Positions 44,001 to 56,100 of a DNA stretch of 64,000 bases are shown in pieces (positions within the stretch are counted from its first letter, which is position 1; each line of letters begins with the position of its first letter). This DNA comes from Bicyclus anynana (lineage: Eukaryota > Arthropoda > Insecta > Lepidoptera > Nymphalidae): contig NC_069085.1 in NCBI RefSeq assembly GCF_947172395.1, forward strand, positions 1,396,112 through 1,460,111. The letters are read 5' to 3'. Made by a program: the position numbers and the translations under genes. The notes under the pieces are model-generated. The model made no database searches. It worked only from the letters and a program-made list of their open reading frames with translations, and was not told the origin of the DNA.

Positions 44001-46220
44001 AAGTCTGAGAGGTTTCAAGTTTTAACCATTGGATTATCAAATTCAGTTAGTTATATTATATTAAAAATTCACTTATTTCAGGTAGGCTTAGTTTTCAAGC
44101 ACTTTTGAAATGTCAACAACACTAAGTAATAATAAAGTTGAAAAGAAAAACATCATAAATATTTTGTTAAAAAGGAGATCATTTTGGGCCCAGCATGTTA
44201 CAGGAGTCATGATAGTCCAGTAGTTATGACTTTTGAATTTGATTCGTAAAGCGTGGGTTCGAATCCGGTCTGGGGCATGGCACCTTCAACTTTTCAGTAA
44301 TGTGTATTTTAAGAGATTAAATATAAATTAAATAAGGATGTTCACCGAATATTCTACAATAACCGTTGTACTTTGTTACCAGGAGCACGTCATTCTTCAA
44401 CATGTTCAACAACAGTTTGCCGCGCACGCGCAGCAACAGCATCAGCTGTAGCCCGCTGTCGGCGGCTGTCAGCATCCCCACCCTGCAGGTTGGTACTTTA
44501 ACCCTTTCATTAAAGGGGTGTTGAAGGAATATAACACATTAGATTCAGTTTTTTTTGATAGTATGATAGTGGCCCCCACTATCCTTAAGTGAACTACAAA
44601 GAACAACTATATAATAACATACTATAACATAAAAGTAGATTGCTTAGGACATCAAGTTACCTTAACCCTGCAATGCCAATATCTCACACTTGCACTTCCC
44701 TAGACAAACTCTGTTACTAAGCATCTTAAGTAGTAGCAAATACTAGACTATTATTATGCAAGATGTGCACTGCAAATTCCTGGTTTCCAAAAAGCATTAC
44801 CATTAATCATTCTTCATCATTATATTATGGGTGGAGCAATAAATACTTGTAGTGTTTGATACAGTCATGTTGTCAATTTTATCTAAAGTATTACTCAGAT
44901 TAATATTAAGAATGTGATATTTGTTTGATTAATTAGTGTTACTTCATTGCTATTTTCGAAGATAAAGTAAAAAGTTAAGGCGTGTGCTTCAGTGGGTATA
45001 TGAATTCAATAGCTATAATCAATGATTTTTTTCCATTATTATACTAGTGGACTACCCATGTTTTCTCTCGCGTAGTTCGTGTTCATGTGAGAATTTTTGA
45101 AGTCTGCCCAGCAGTTTCTTTACAAAAAAAGAAAATCTTAACCAATATTATTTTTGAAGTGCCCCTCCCAAGCGTTGCACATTCCTCAGAACATGTCCAA
45201 AGGGCTCTGCATTGCTCGTTTACACAGCAATACTTTTTACTGGACAAATTACTCTCTTGTAGCCTAGGCCAAGTACTTGGTGTTACTATGGGGATAAGAT
45301 ATTTGTCTTGATTGAATTATTGTTTATTGACTAAGGTTAACGTGAAGTCAGAACTGTGCAGCGAGAAATTCACGACAGTGAATCACTATCTCTTCTCTCA
45401 CACCCGTCGGGGTGTGGGGTTGACGGTTTCGAGGTAGTCTCTCTGCCGTGGTATCAGACGCCAGCCGTAAAAACGGCAATGGGTCATTGGGTTGGCGTTG
45501 GAGCCGAAGAGTGTAGACCTATAGGCCAGTAGGCCGGGATATGGTTGCAAATCGCTGGGTTAAACCCTATCGGTCCCTTTCCCAGAGCACTTGCAACCGG
45601 CGGCTGACTCCACGCGTGAACCAGCTGCGCGCGGAGGAGTGCGCGGACGTGAGCAACACGCGCGAGGTGGCGCACGAGCGCGAGGTGCACACCGCCATGC
45701 AGATGGGCCAGTCGTACGAGGACCTCGGCCTAGCCAACTCGCCCACCAGAGTGCCCAGGTGAGCTCTCTCATCTGTCAGACTCATTTTTCTCAGTGCAGG
45801 TGCATTCTGAAATCTCAAGAAACTTAACTATACTATGTGATAACTTGGTACCATATTAAATGTATAAATCTACATTTCCACAGATTTTCGCCAGCGGTGT
45901 CACCGTCGTCAACGCGTTCGCAACCCAAATTCACGACGCGACGGAGTCTCTCGCCGATAGCACTGCGAGCGTCCTCCTTCAGCCCCATCAGCAGACCCAA
46001 CGTTTTGATAGGGAAGAGACGATGCGACGACTCAGACACCCCATTCTCAAAACGGATGTGCACGACCGACCGACTCACCCCTTCAACCCCTGGAACACCT
46101 GACTCTGACTCCTTAGAATGCACATTCAGGCCAGTGTCACCCCGGTCCATCCCCATGAACGAGTCACCCAACGAGTCGCACGACATACACGAAAACCACA
46201 AGTCACCCAACCCGAGCTAA
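41003..46220 (+). CDS. PABIR1: FAM122/PABIR-type PP2A-B55 regulator (4 exons, 240 aa)
   Basis: Exons 41003-41109, 44383-44488, 45586-45758, 45884-46220; GT-AG throughout, phases 2,0,2, total 723 nt. Family blocks in order: LKRSSSAPLIN (9-19), STSFFNMFNNSLPRTRSNS, then the conserved helix VNQLRAEECADVSNTREVAH with EREVHTAMQM (82-111), FTTRRSLSPI (145-154) and a basic RPNVLIGKRRC plus SKRM that could be a nuclear signal. Known FAM122A binds PP2A-B55 through a short motif and helix ending in the EREV..AMQ block and inhibits the phosphatase, with effects on mitotic entry. The insect protein is shorter but has the same plan and many SP/TP sites. Introns, mainly intron 1 (3.3 kb), hold SINEs. It is divergent from PIG-W with about 950 bp between starts. 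Confidence 0.86.
42122..42644 (-). repeat. SINE family 2 split by a LINE 3' end
   Basis: The SINE on the minus strand is in two parts, 42122-42368 and 42580-42644, which rejoin at GACTGGATT / GATTCGAACCCACACCCTCC. The insert is described separately. In intron 1 of the PABIR-type gene. Confidence 0.85.
42369..42581 (-). mobile_element. 3' end of a non-LTR element inserted in a SINE
   Basis: On the minus strand it ends in (AATA)n: TTCAATAAATAAATAAA. A GATT repeat at both borders may be the target duplication. No coding content in about 210 bp. Confidence 0.6.
42645..44205. other. Intron 1 of the PABIR-type gene: mostly unassigned
   Basis: AT-rich with Helitron-like scraps (AAACTAGTGGACGCCCGCGACTGTG near 43188). 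A SINE 3-like head (CTCCTCAGTAGCTCAATTGTTATGG) lies near 43966. No exon-like segment seen. Confidence 0.5.
44206..44330 (+). repeat. SINE family 2, 5' half
   Basis: GGAGTCATGATAGTCCAGTAG, box B GGGTTCGAATCCGG, CAACTTTTCAGTAATGTGTA and AGAGATTAAATATAA. It ends about 50 bp before exon 2 of the PABIR-type gene. Confidence 0.8.
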
Positions 46221-49200
46221 TAGAATGTAAACTTTAAATTGGTTATATCTTGGAAATGAATTACTGGTGAAATTCAAAGAATCATGAACCAAGAGGTGAA
46301 TTGTCAACTGTATAGCATAAAGGGCTGAAAATAGTATGGAATACGCCCTGATTGCTGGATAAAGAGCACAATAAGGGTTATCCCGTGTTAAGATCTTCTG
46401 AGACACAAAAGAGCAAGGTTTTAAGGTCAAAATTTGCGATAATAAACATCGTTTTATGGTGCTTTGTATAACAATAGAAAACTACAAAGTATTATTGACA
46501 ATTGTTATGAAATAAGATGTACGATAACGCTCTGACAAAAAGATAAAGTAGTAAACCCAATGAAATTTATTTATCTCCAATAGTGTAGAATAATAGTCTC
46601 AGACCAATTATTGTATATGATATTCCTCACTAGAAAAGTAACGTACTTTTCTGTCAAAGTATATGATCAACGATCTAATGCAATTATAAAACCTGTCTCT
46701 ATAGAGTCAATGTTTTATAGTTGTAATCGTGTTCGTCGGTTAAAAAACTCCGTAAAAATTAGTAAACCTTATTGTGTAATTGAATAGTGTGTAAACGGGC
46801 AAAAACTTCTAGTTTAGTATAAAATATATACTAAAACTAAGCTCGTTTTCCACAGAAAATGAGAGACAATTTTATTTGTGAATATGGGTGCAGTACTGAT
46901 CCTTTCATAATTGGTCAGAGACTACAGTAAAATGAACAATCTTCTTATGTGTAACTGCAGTAAAATAACGATTGTATTTTTGTATTTTTCATCTTGAGAG
47001 AGCATTACTTTATAAATGCTAAATGCTACTTTATATTGTATGGAATGCAATATACTCCATATTGCATTGAATAATCTGACAATGGGAAATACCAATGGGG
47101 ATGATGACTAGATTTGAATATATCGATTTTTATGATTCGGGTAAATAAGGTCAATGTTAACTAATTTATACATAAAAGCAAAGATTGTCTGGATATTTGC
47201 AAAATAATTTCAAAATCTATTAAAAATCTTTTATCGTAGTTAGATGAAAATTCATGCAGTTTTAGCTTTCTTACATTAAATGTGTCATTTTTCAATAAAT
47301 GAACTATAAACATAAACGTGCAAATCACAAAGATATTAGTAATTTTGTTTCAACGCCCATACAAATCTAAAGATCAGTATCATATCATATCAGATCAGTA
47401 TCGTAACAGTTTGTATGGGGTATTTTTCAGGGATCCGCGGCAACGCTGGAAATCTGACCCTTTAAATCTCTGTAGCTCCGAAAGTAATAATCACAGATAC
47501 CCTATTACTTTTACAAAATTGTTTTACTATTAGCATAATTAATTTAGATACAATTTAAAAAACTATTATCATCCCTATTCAAGGCGGAGGTCCTTTGCTC
47601 ATTTGTGCATAATGGTTCTTTACCTTCGAAAACCTGATTTAGCAGTTTATAGGTATAACAAGAGAATGTTTTCCTATATTAGTCATTTGCTTTCATCTAA
47701 ATAGTAGTAAGCTGGGCCTGATACGTGGTTGTGTGCTCATAACGTGATAATTGATGTAGAAATGTACAGTGATATTACAGAAAGAGGGAATTACACATTA
47801 AAGTATAATTTTGTTGTTAAACAAAAGATATAGACACTAAAATGTGAATTTGGTTAGTGGAAGAAACTTATGAATATGTGAAAAGCTGCTGAAATGTGTG
47901 TATAGTGTGCAATTATTGCAAACGTCGTTGGAACTTTTGAAGGAAATGGAACTGTAAAGTGCAGTGTTGTTTCATAAGGACTGATTACTATGATTTTTTG
48001 TCATTGTGATGTTTGTCACTGTCTATCTCTCAATGCTTTTAATTTAAATTCTCATGATCAGGGAATATGCATGTTTCAAATTAAGGATAATTTCACGTAA
48101 TTATATTACTTATTGCTACGAATTAATAGATATTTAAAAGTGTGAAAAATCCTCCGAAAAATTCAATAATAGTTAAACGTTCGCTATTGGTCCGTTTGAG
48201 AAGTGACGTCATTTTACGTGTTGTCAAATTTTGAATACCCATAGAAAAGAGTCTTGACATTTGTTACGTCACAGTACATGTTAGTATGGCGCATTAAAAT
48301 AGGTTGAAATATGTTGGATATTTAAAGAATTTATAATGCAGAATAATGTAATAATATCTTGGAATTTCACTTTTATCATAGTTTGTTCTGTCACAATTTG
48401 GTTAAAAATATAAAAATTAAATACATGTATGTTCCCTACTGTAGATGCTTTCATTTGCTACAACTAATTGTCACTATTGTCAAGTCTCTGAACTCTTCCA
48501 TACATTGTAATAGTATTTGTTGTTACAATATGTCACTTTGACAAGAAATTATACTAATGAATGATCAGTTAAGTACAGGTGCATTCAAAGAAGCCTATGT
48601 GGAGCATATCTTGATTACGTCACAAATTTATATTCAATTTGTTTATTACAATATGGAAGCTGGTACTGGTGGTATACCTTTTTGTGACATAATGAATATA
48701 GTGTCCCTATGGAATTATATAGTTCCTAATAGTGAACTTGTAAATGGTAGCATATTACATAAGGCATTTCCACAATATCAGATCTGATATACAAGTAAGA
48801 AGTAAAACATTGGTGCACAACAAACAAACGGAATTCTCAAAATCAATACATACAATTAGTTTTTTTTTTTTAATAAAAAACGATGGATATGTTTGTTCAT
48901 TTCTGACTTTTCTTCATCAGACCACACGTCCAAAGACTAACACGTCTTCCAAAAATAGACAAGAGTCTTTGAACAACTTTTTTTTACAATAAACGTCAGC
49001 TAGAAACTGGTACAATCATAAAAGTACCACAGTAGTACGCTTCAAAGTTACTTTCATGCAACTATACTGGATCTGTTAATGTGGAAACTTAAAAAATCGT
49101 AGAAATATAAAGCGAGTGCCCTTTAAATAGCCAAAGCATCCAAAACTTTATTGTAAATATATGTTAGACGCGTTCTCGAGGTTTTGTATATAGTTTTAGT

Positions 49201-49360
49201 ATAGTAAGTGAAATGTAGCCATCGGTGCCGATTGACTACGACCAATCCTAAGACAAACTACGAACTAGCCTAGTATTATTTTTTTACATTAAATTAAATA
49301 TTAGAGTGCTTGGCTACAATCATGCTAGACAATGCAGCCTATGGTAAATGCGCTTGCCTA
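46221..49360 (+). other. Repeat-poor stretch, possible long 3' UTR of the PABIR-type gene
   Basis: No SINE, LINE, MITE or Helitron match that I can find for about 3.1 kb, unlike every other non-coding interval of this size here. AATAAA hexamers occur at 46441, about 47296 and about 48989. Short frames inside it (for example 48557-48784) show no family features. The 3' UTR reading is inference. Confidence 0.4.
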
Positions 49361-49369
49361 GAAGATGCC

Positions 49370-49490
49370 TATTCACTGTTGACTTGATACCCATATTGTA
49401 GGTGGTGGGGAAAACGGAAGCTGGAAGGGCATTCCATAACTTGGCATTGCGGATCAGGCACGAAGAGCCGAAATGCTAAAGACGCCGACT
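49370..49490. repeat. Likely repeat fragment
   Basis: GTGGTGGGGAAAACGGAAGC-TGGAAGGGCATTCCATAACT followed by GCGGATCAGGCACGAAGAG is a phrase I associate with dispersed lepidopteran repeats. No second copy is present here, so support is weak. Confidence 0.3.
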
Positions 49491-49942
49491 TTACCAAAAC
49501 CAAATTGTTTTTGTATATAGAAACCTAAATCTAACCTTCATAAAAAATAAACACAGACAACCACAAAGATGACATTGGTGTCCATATTCTGCTAAACTTT
49601 ATAGGGTAATAGGGTTTCAGTTACATATTTTACAATTTAAATATTCTACCGTTAAATATATATTAATATTAAATATATATAGTCCTGTCTATAATCTATC
49701 TCCATTCCAGATTTCAGCCGAATCGGTTCAGTAGTTTCGGCGTGAAAGTGTAACAAACATACAAACTTATGCGTAATATGACTTCGTTTGGCTTAGGATT
49801 GGTACCTAGCCAAATCAGCACTTATTGTATTGTAAGCTCATTCGATGAGTCGCGTAGACTCGTTTCATCCCGCCTTTATTCTTTACATCAAGTAAAGTAG
49901 TGTTTAGTCTCATCGTCGCTGGTAACGCTTTTATGTTTACAG

Positions 49943-50134
49943 CCCCCTAGCCAAGTGGCATGTCGATTCTCTTTCTACGATCGCTAACGCTACGAAAACT
50001 AGAAAAACGTATGGGAATGACAGATCTTGATCACGTGACCTGTCGATAGCAAATGTCATTCCCATTCATCTGTCTAGTTTTCGAAGCGTTAGCGATCGTA
50101 GAAAGAGAATCGACGTGCCACTTGGCTAGGGGGG
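49943..50134. repeat. Fold-back MITE family N, intact copy
   Basis: About 80-bp arms: CCCCCTAGCCAAGTGGCATG and TCGATTCTCTTTCTACGATC at the left, GATCGTAGAAAGAGAATCGA and GTGCCACTTGGCTAGGGGGG at the right. The inner part is GGGAATGACAGATC / GTCATTCCCAT. Confidence 0.9.
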
Positions 50135-50642
50135 CAGTCCCGAAACACAATAGAGTATTTGAGTACCTAACTAAGGTTGTTTTTACGTTTCTAATACGTA
50201 AATACAACCTTAATTATTCACCTTGACGAATTTTGCAAAAAAGACAAAAAATATCATTTGGCAGGATAATATGATAAAAAATAATAGTAAAGTTTTTTTA
50301 TGCTATGGTAAAGGAATATTATGTTTTTTTTATTCAATTATTTACAATCGCTTGCTCTATTGTGTTGTGGTAAATCAATTTATAAAATAATTTATTTTAA
50401 TAAAAACAAGATTTGCTCATTTATTCCGCCATTTGTAATTTAATTTAATTTAATGTGGCCAAACGCGACATGGTACATTTTTGACATGCAATAATAATAT
50501 AATTAATCATTAATGAAACTTTTGAATTGTAATGAAACAAAATATATTGAATAATTTATTGTATCACTGCAGTGCAGTGTGTCAAATATCATTTTCATTT
50601 TAGTTTTTTGTAATGTGTTCATTATTAATTTGGAATAAACTA

Positions 50643-51060
50643 ATTGATTCTCTTTCTACAAACGCTATCGCTTTGAAAACTAACAAAATGTATGGGAATG
50701 ACAGATCCGGTCAACAACTTGATCACGTGACCCTGTCATTTTATATGACCCTGAATATTAACAAAAGAAATGTGTGCGTCTAGGGACGCTCAACAGAAGT
50801 TTTAATTTAAACCTGCTGCCGTAAACATGAGAGAAAGGGAAACATGCCAGGCAGAGTGGCGCCGTAACGCGTTACGTTACGAAGCGGTTTACCCTCCCCT
50901 GATAATTTAACACTTCAAAAATGCATGGGAATGACATTTCCTATCGACAGGTCAAGGGATCAAGTTATCGATCGCATCTGCACTTCCCATACATTTTTTT
51001 TAAATTTTCGAAGCGTTACCGTTTGTAGAAATAAAATCGACGTCACGTGGCTATAGACCC
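50643..51060. repeat. MITE family N, diverged copy split by other sequence
   Basis: Left half 50643-50750 (GATTCTCTTTCTACAAACGC, TATGGGAATGACAGATC, TTGATCACGTGACC); right half 50925-51060 (GGGAATGACATTTCCTATCG, CGAAGCGTTACCGTTTGTAG, AATCGACGTCACGTGGCTA). About 170 bp of unrelated DNA lies between. Confidence 0.75.
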
Positions 51061-51620
51061 TTACCCATTATTTGTTCGAATTTTTAACGCCATGTATTTA
51101 TCAACAAATATTATTTAACTTGCCAGATAAGTTTTAATCTCACTATTCGTTGAAGAAAAAAATTCTTAATAATATTGATCGTGAATCTGTAAGTAGATGA
51201 TTTAATTCAATAGTTTGTTATGTTAAAATTGGTTATTTTAACCAATTCATTTAATCGCATAAAATTAATTTAACATGAAGAATGTTTGGGATATTCCTCG
51301 CATAGAAGCGTTTACCTATTGTATTGTTGATATTGTCTGCATTTTTATTTGTATAAAATATATTGAGGAATATAATTTTTATTGTATTTAATTCGTTAAG
51401 TGAGTCAAGAAGGTTTGGCTTGGTCTGTTATAGTCTTACAGCAGTGGGAATGTAACAGATCAAACCTACGATTTCTAGAAATAATAAATTTTCAAGTGTG
51501 ATTAAATCACAGACATGATTAAGAACTTTTTATTTTACAATACAACTGACAAAATCCCCTTTTGCCTTGATTCCCTTGCCTTTTCCTTTAAAAAAATATA
51601 TATATTGGGAATTTAATATT
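51061..51620. other. AT-rich spacer, nothing identified
   Basis: No ORF or recognisable repeat. Confidence 0.5.
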
Positions 51621-51624
51621 CAGT

Positions 51625-51716
51625 AGTCTCAATGGCTCAACGGTAATGGGGTCGGACTGATCACCGAGTTCGATCCCCGCCCCGCTGGCCTATTGTCGTA
51701 CCGATTCCTAACACAG
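51625..51716 (+). repeat. SINE family 3 head, cut by SINE family 1
   Basis: GTCTCAATGGCTCAACGGTAATG with box B GAGTTCGATCCCCGCCCCG, GGCCTATTGTCGTACCGATTCCTAAC, then it stops at the start of the next SINE. Confidence 0.75.
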
Positions 51717-52044
51717 GACGGCCTTCGTAGGGCAGTGGTATGCGCGGTGGATTTACAAGACGGAGGTCCTGAGTTCGATCCCCGGCTGGGCTGATCGAGG
51801 TTTTCTTAATTGGTTCAGGTCTGGCTGGTGGAAGGCTTCGGCCGTGGCTAGTTACCACTCTACCGACAAAGACGTACCGCCAAGCGATTTAGCGTTCCGG
51901 TACGATGTGTAGAAACCGAAAGGGGCGTGGATTTTCATCCTCCTCATAACAAGTTAGTTCGCTTCCATCTTAGATTGCATCATCGCTTACCAAATGGTGA
52001 GTTTGTAATCAAGGGCTAACTTGTATAGAATACAAAATAAAAAA
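51717..52044 (+). repeat. SINE family 1
   Basis: GACGGCCTTCGTAGGGCAGTG head, box B GAGTTCGATCCCC, complete body and A-rich tail. Inserted in the family 3 copy on its left. Confidence 0.85.
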
Positions 52045-52374
52045 AACCCTTCTACAATGGCTTCGGGAGGTCTTAAGAGTTCAGAACTCATATATTTTTC
52101 TCTACATAATATGAGAAATCAAACTGTTGTAACGAGTAGAAAAAACTTAAGGTTCTCTCGAAGGTTACGAATATAAGTGGTTGGCCGACTGTGACAGGAT
52201 TTCTCATGATGTCCCATGGAAAATATCGGTAAATTAGATTAAACTACCAGCTACTTCCCAAAGCTACCAGTATAAATTCCTCAGTAACCTGTGGCAAGTC
52301 CTTTCTTTCAGCTTTTAATAACGCAGGTCTGGCCATCACCAGTGGCGTGCACTTCATAAATGCTTAAACAAAGC

Positions 52375-52445
52375 ATACCTTGAGGATTCCTCACCCCTTT
52401 TGGTTTCTTCATATCGTACCGGGACGCTAAATCGCTTGACGGTAC
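52375..52445 (-). repeat. SINE family 1, part carrying the Pao insertion (left piece)
   Basis: CCCCTTTTGGTTTCTTCATATCG-TACCGGGACGCTAAATCGCTT-GACGGTAC is the complement of the family body. It continues at 59008 after the LTR element, with GGTAC on both sides. Confidence 0.85.
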
Positions 52446-52832
52446 TGTAAGATTCTTAATATCAAAGAGCTCGACCACGAGTCCATCAAAAAAAAAAAAA
52501 AAACAAAGTCTATGAAACATTGACATTTAGTCTATGAAATCACTACGCATTCTTTTTGATTCACTTCACTTCCGCGTCACCTACACAAGTTCAACAACCT
52601 CTATCAGATTAATCCGCAAATTGTCCTTTTTATTTCACTTGGAGCTCCATATCCGCTGATCGCCTAAACCTATCTTACAACTTACAATATACAAACCGCA
52701 AGAAGTGTATCTACCAACCCGCGAAGAAGCCGGCCGGCGCAAGAAAAAACGTGACACGAAGCATGTGATAATAATTAGTATTTAACTGAAGGTGAAACCC
52801 AGCGATCCGCCAAAACTGTAAGTTTTCCTACA
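52446..52832 (+). repeat. 5' LTR of the BEL/Pao element (387 bp)
   Basis: Begins TGTAAGATTC and ends TTTCCTACA (TG...CA). I see no difference from the 3' LTR, including the 16-base A-run. A likely primer-binding site starts TGGTCC at 52840, 7 nt past the LTR. Preceded by target site GGTAC. Confidence 0.95.
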
Positions 52833-53147
52833 ACCTTTCTGGTCCATTCGAGTTCCCGGATCCCGTAATCTCAATCTAAATTCCTTCTTAATCACACAAT
52901 TACACAAAGACAACACGCGCCATCTTGCATTCGACCGGTTCTTATTTTCACATCTTTCGTAATCCAATCGCATCCTACAGATTATAACGCAATACACGCA
53001 TTTTAATACATTTTTCTAAAAATTACCGCTTACTTTTCTCATACATATATCTATTAACAAGAAGAATTAGTTACTTAACCTTAAAATATTACACTTGCAT
53101 ATCTATAAACAATTTAATTCATTTCTTACAACTCCTGAGCTTACAAC

Positions 53148-56100
53148 ATGTCGAAGCTAAATAAAAATATATTAAAACTAGAAGCACGCAAAGAAAGCCT
53201 GTTTAATATAATACAACAATTATACGATTTGAGCCGCTGCTTAGACGATGATCAAAACAGAAGTAGATTTTTAACTAGAGTCATTTCAATAGAAAGTACT
53301 AGGCAACAATTTATAAACACGGTAGATGAGCTAGTCACTGAGCAACTCAAGGAAGATGAGAACATCAGACCAAATTATGCTGCGCTTGAAGCATTTGATC
53401 AATTATATTGTGAAATTCAACAAGCTTTATCCAATGTAAAAAGCAAATCTCAAGGACTAGAGCAATATAACTTGTTGAATTCAAAATTGCCACCCATACA
53501 ACTTCAGAAGTTCGATGGGAGTCCCAGTGCTTGGCCCGTCTTTTATGAAAATTTCCTAAGTTTAATTCACAACAATAATCAAATCTCAGATATGCAAAAG
53601 GTCCAGTATCTGACAGGATGCTTAACTGGGAAGGCTTTGCATATTTGTGCCAGTATAAGGCCAACTGGCGAAAATTACCACATAATCTTTAATTCTCTTG
53701 TAGAAAAGTATCAGGATACAAGGGTCTTGGCGTCTCAATATGTAGAATCCCTACTACATTACAAACAAAATACATTTTCTTTAGAATCATTTTTAGAACA
53801 GTTTTGTTCAGCAGAAGCTGCTCTTAGACGTTTAAATATAGATGATTTAGCAGATTTTATAATAACTCATATCGCTCTCTCAAAGTTAAATAAAGACACT
53901 GTAATCTTATTTGAACAAACTCACAAGGACATTAAAATTCCTAAATTTTCAGATTTAAATAAGTTTCTTAAAGAACAGGTTAAAATAATTACATTGCGCG
54001 CACAAACTACTCAGTCATATGCTAAGACTGAAAACTATAACAGAAAACCCAACACTACTTACAAGCCTAAGCCTCAAACGTTCACAAGTACAGTGTGTGG
54101 TAATACTTATTCTTCAAATTCTCAAATTAATCAACGCTCTTGTTTAGTATGTAAAAGTAAGGATTTTCATCCATTATATAAATGTGATTTCTTCATAAAT
54201 CAAGATCCTAGAAACAGACTTGACATAGTAAATAAGACAGGATATTGTAAAAATTGTTTAGGATCTCATAAGACGTTCCAATGCCGCAGTCAAAATAGAT
54301 GTATGAAGTGCTCCAATTTACATCACTCTCTGTTATGTGACTCATTTGCTAAACCTGGCACTTCACGTTCTTATACCGCTTCTCACTCACTGAACCATAG
54401 GGACACATCAACTAATAACACTTCAACTCACTTATCTGATAAACATTCAATAGCTCAACCATTAGCATCAAGTTTTCAAACTCAACATACTTCTGAAAAT
54501 CAAAATCCACCTCAAAAGTCAAATGATTTAGCTCTCTCTGTCACAACATCAGCTTGTACTTACAGTAACATTAATCATACAACAGTATTGCTTCCCACAG
54601 CCGCTGTTAGTGTTTACAATAATAATGAACACCATTATATACGCCTATTTTTAGATACTGGGTCGATGACCAATTTCATAAGTAAAGACTGCTGTCAAAG
54701 GCTCAATTTGAAAATTAAATTTGCTCCCACTACCATAAAGGGTATTGGTCAAACCGAAAGTACTTCATTAGGTTTCGTTACATTTAAAATTCACTCTCGT
54801 TTTGATAACCGTTGTTCTTACACAATTAATGCTAGGGTCATTGACACAATAACTGACCACTTGCCTAATGCCCATATTAATGTCTCAGAATTAAATCACT
54901 TGCACTCTTTGCCGTTGGCAGATGATAACTATCATATTCCTGGCCCAATTGATTGTTTGATTGGAAATGAATTGTTTCCATTTTTAATTGGGAGTAATAA
55001 AATTATTTCACCGCATTCTTCTGTTGTTGCAATTCAATCAACGCTCGGCTATATACTTATGGGGAAAGCTAATTGTGTCATGAACGATCATTACCAATCT
55101 AACAGTAAAGCATTTTTTTGCAACACAGAACCACTATTACTTGAAAAATTAACAGAACGCTTTTGGTCATTAGAAAATGTTCCTCAAAGAAACCATGTAA
55201 GCCCAGATGAGGAGACTTGTGAGCGCATATTTAAACATACATATTCACGCGATAAAACAGGTAGATATACTGTACACTTACCCTTCAAAGAAGATCCCGC
55301 GAAACTAGGTGACTCATTCATAAACGCTAAACGCTCTCTGACAAACTTGGAAAGAAAGTTAGACTCTACACCCGCTCTTCGCGCAGACTATAACGCAACT
55401 ATTCAGTCATACATTGACAAAGGTTATCTCACAAAAGTAAAGGATCCATCACGCACCACTAATTGTTATTACATTCCGCATAGAGCTGTTTATCGCCCAG
55501 ATAAAAAAACTTCTAAAACTCGCATTGTACTCAATGCTTCAAGAAAAACAACATCAGGAAAATCACTCAATGACTTATTATATACAGGACCCAATTTACA
55601 AAATAGCATATTTGAATTATTGATAAATTTACGTTTATTCTCTGTCGCCTTGACAGCAGATATCGAAAAACATTATTTTCAACTAAATCTCACACCCGCA
55701 CATCACGCTTATCAACGCATTCTTTTTAGATTTGATTCTACACAACCAATAGATACTTATAATTTTACAGTTGTGTCATTTGGAGTGTCAAGCTCACCGT
55801 ACCTTGCTATGAGAGTTGTACGTCAGTTAGCTGAAGATAGTAAAGACAAATATCCACTTGCATCAATTGAAGCTAATAATAATATGTACATGGATGATTA
55901 CATAAATTCAGTCAATAGCTTGGATAAAGCTTTTGAAACTTATCAAGAAATGGTTAAAATGTTCAACTCCGGTGGTTTTAATCTAGTAAAGTGGATCTCT
56001 AATAACACTGAACTCTTAGCTAAAATTCCTTCTGCTCATAAAAATGAAAATTTTATCAATTTCGACTCAGACTCTCAAGATGTTACAAAGATTATAGGTA

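Noticed and set aside
48557..48784. 76-aa plus-strand frame in the repeat-poor stretch
   Set aside because: It starts with ATG but has AT-driven composition, no family motif and no splice context; chance frame in a probable UTR is simpler.
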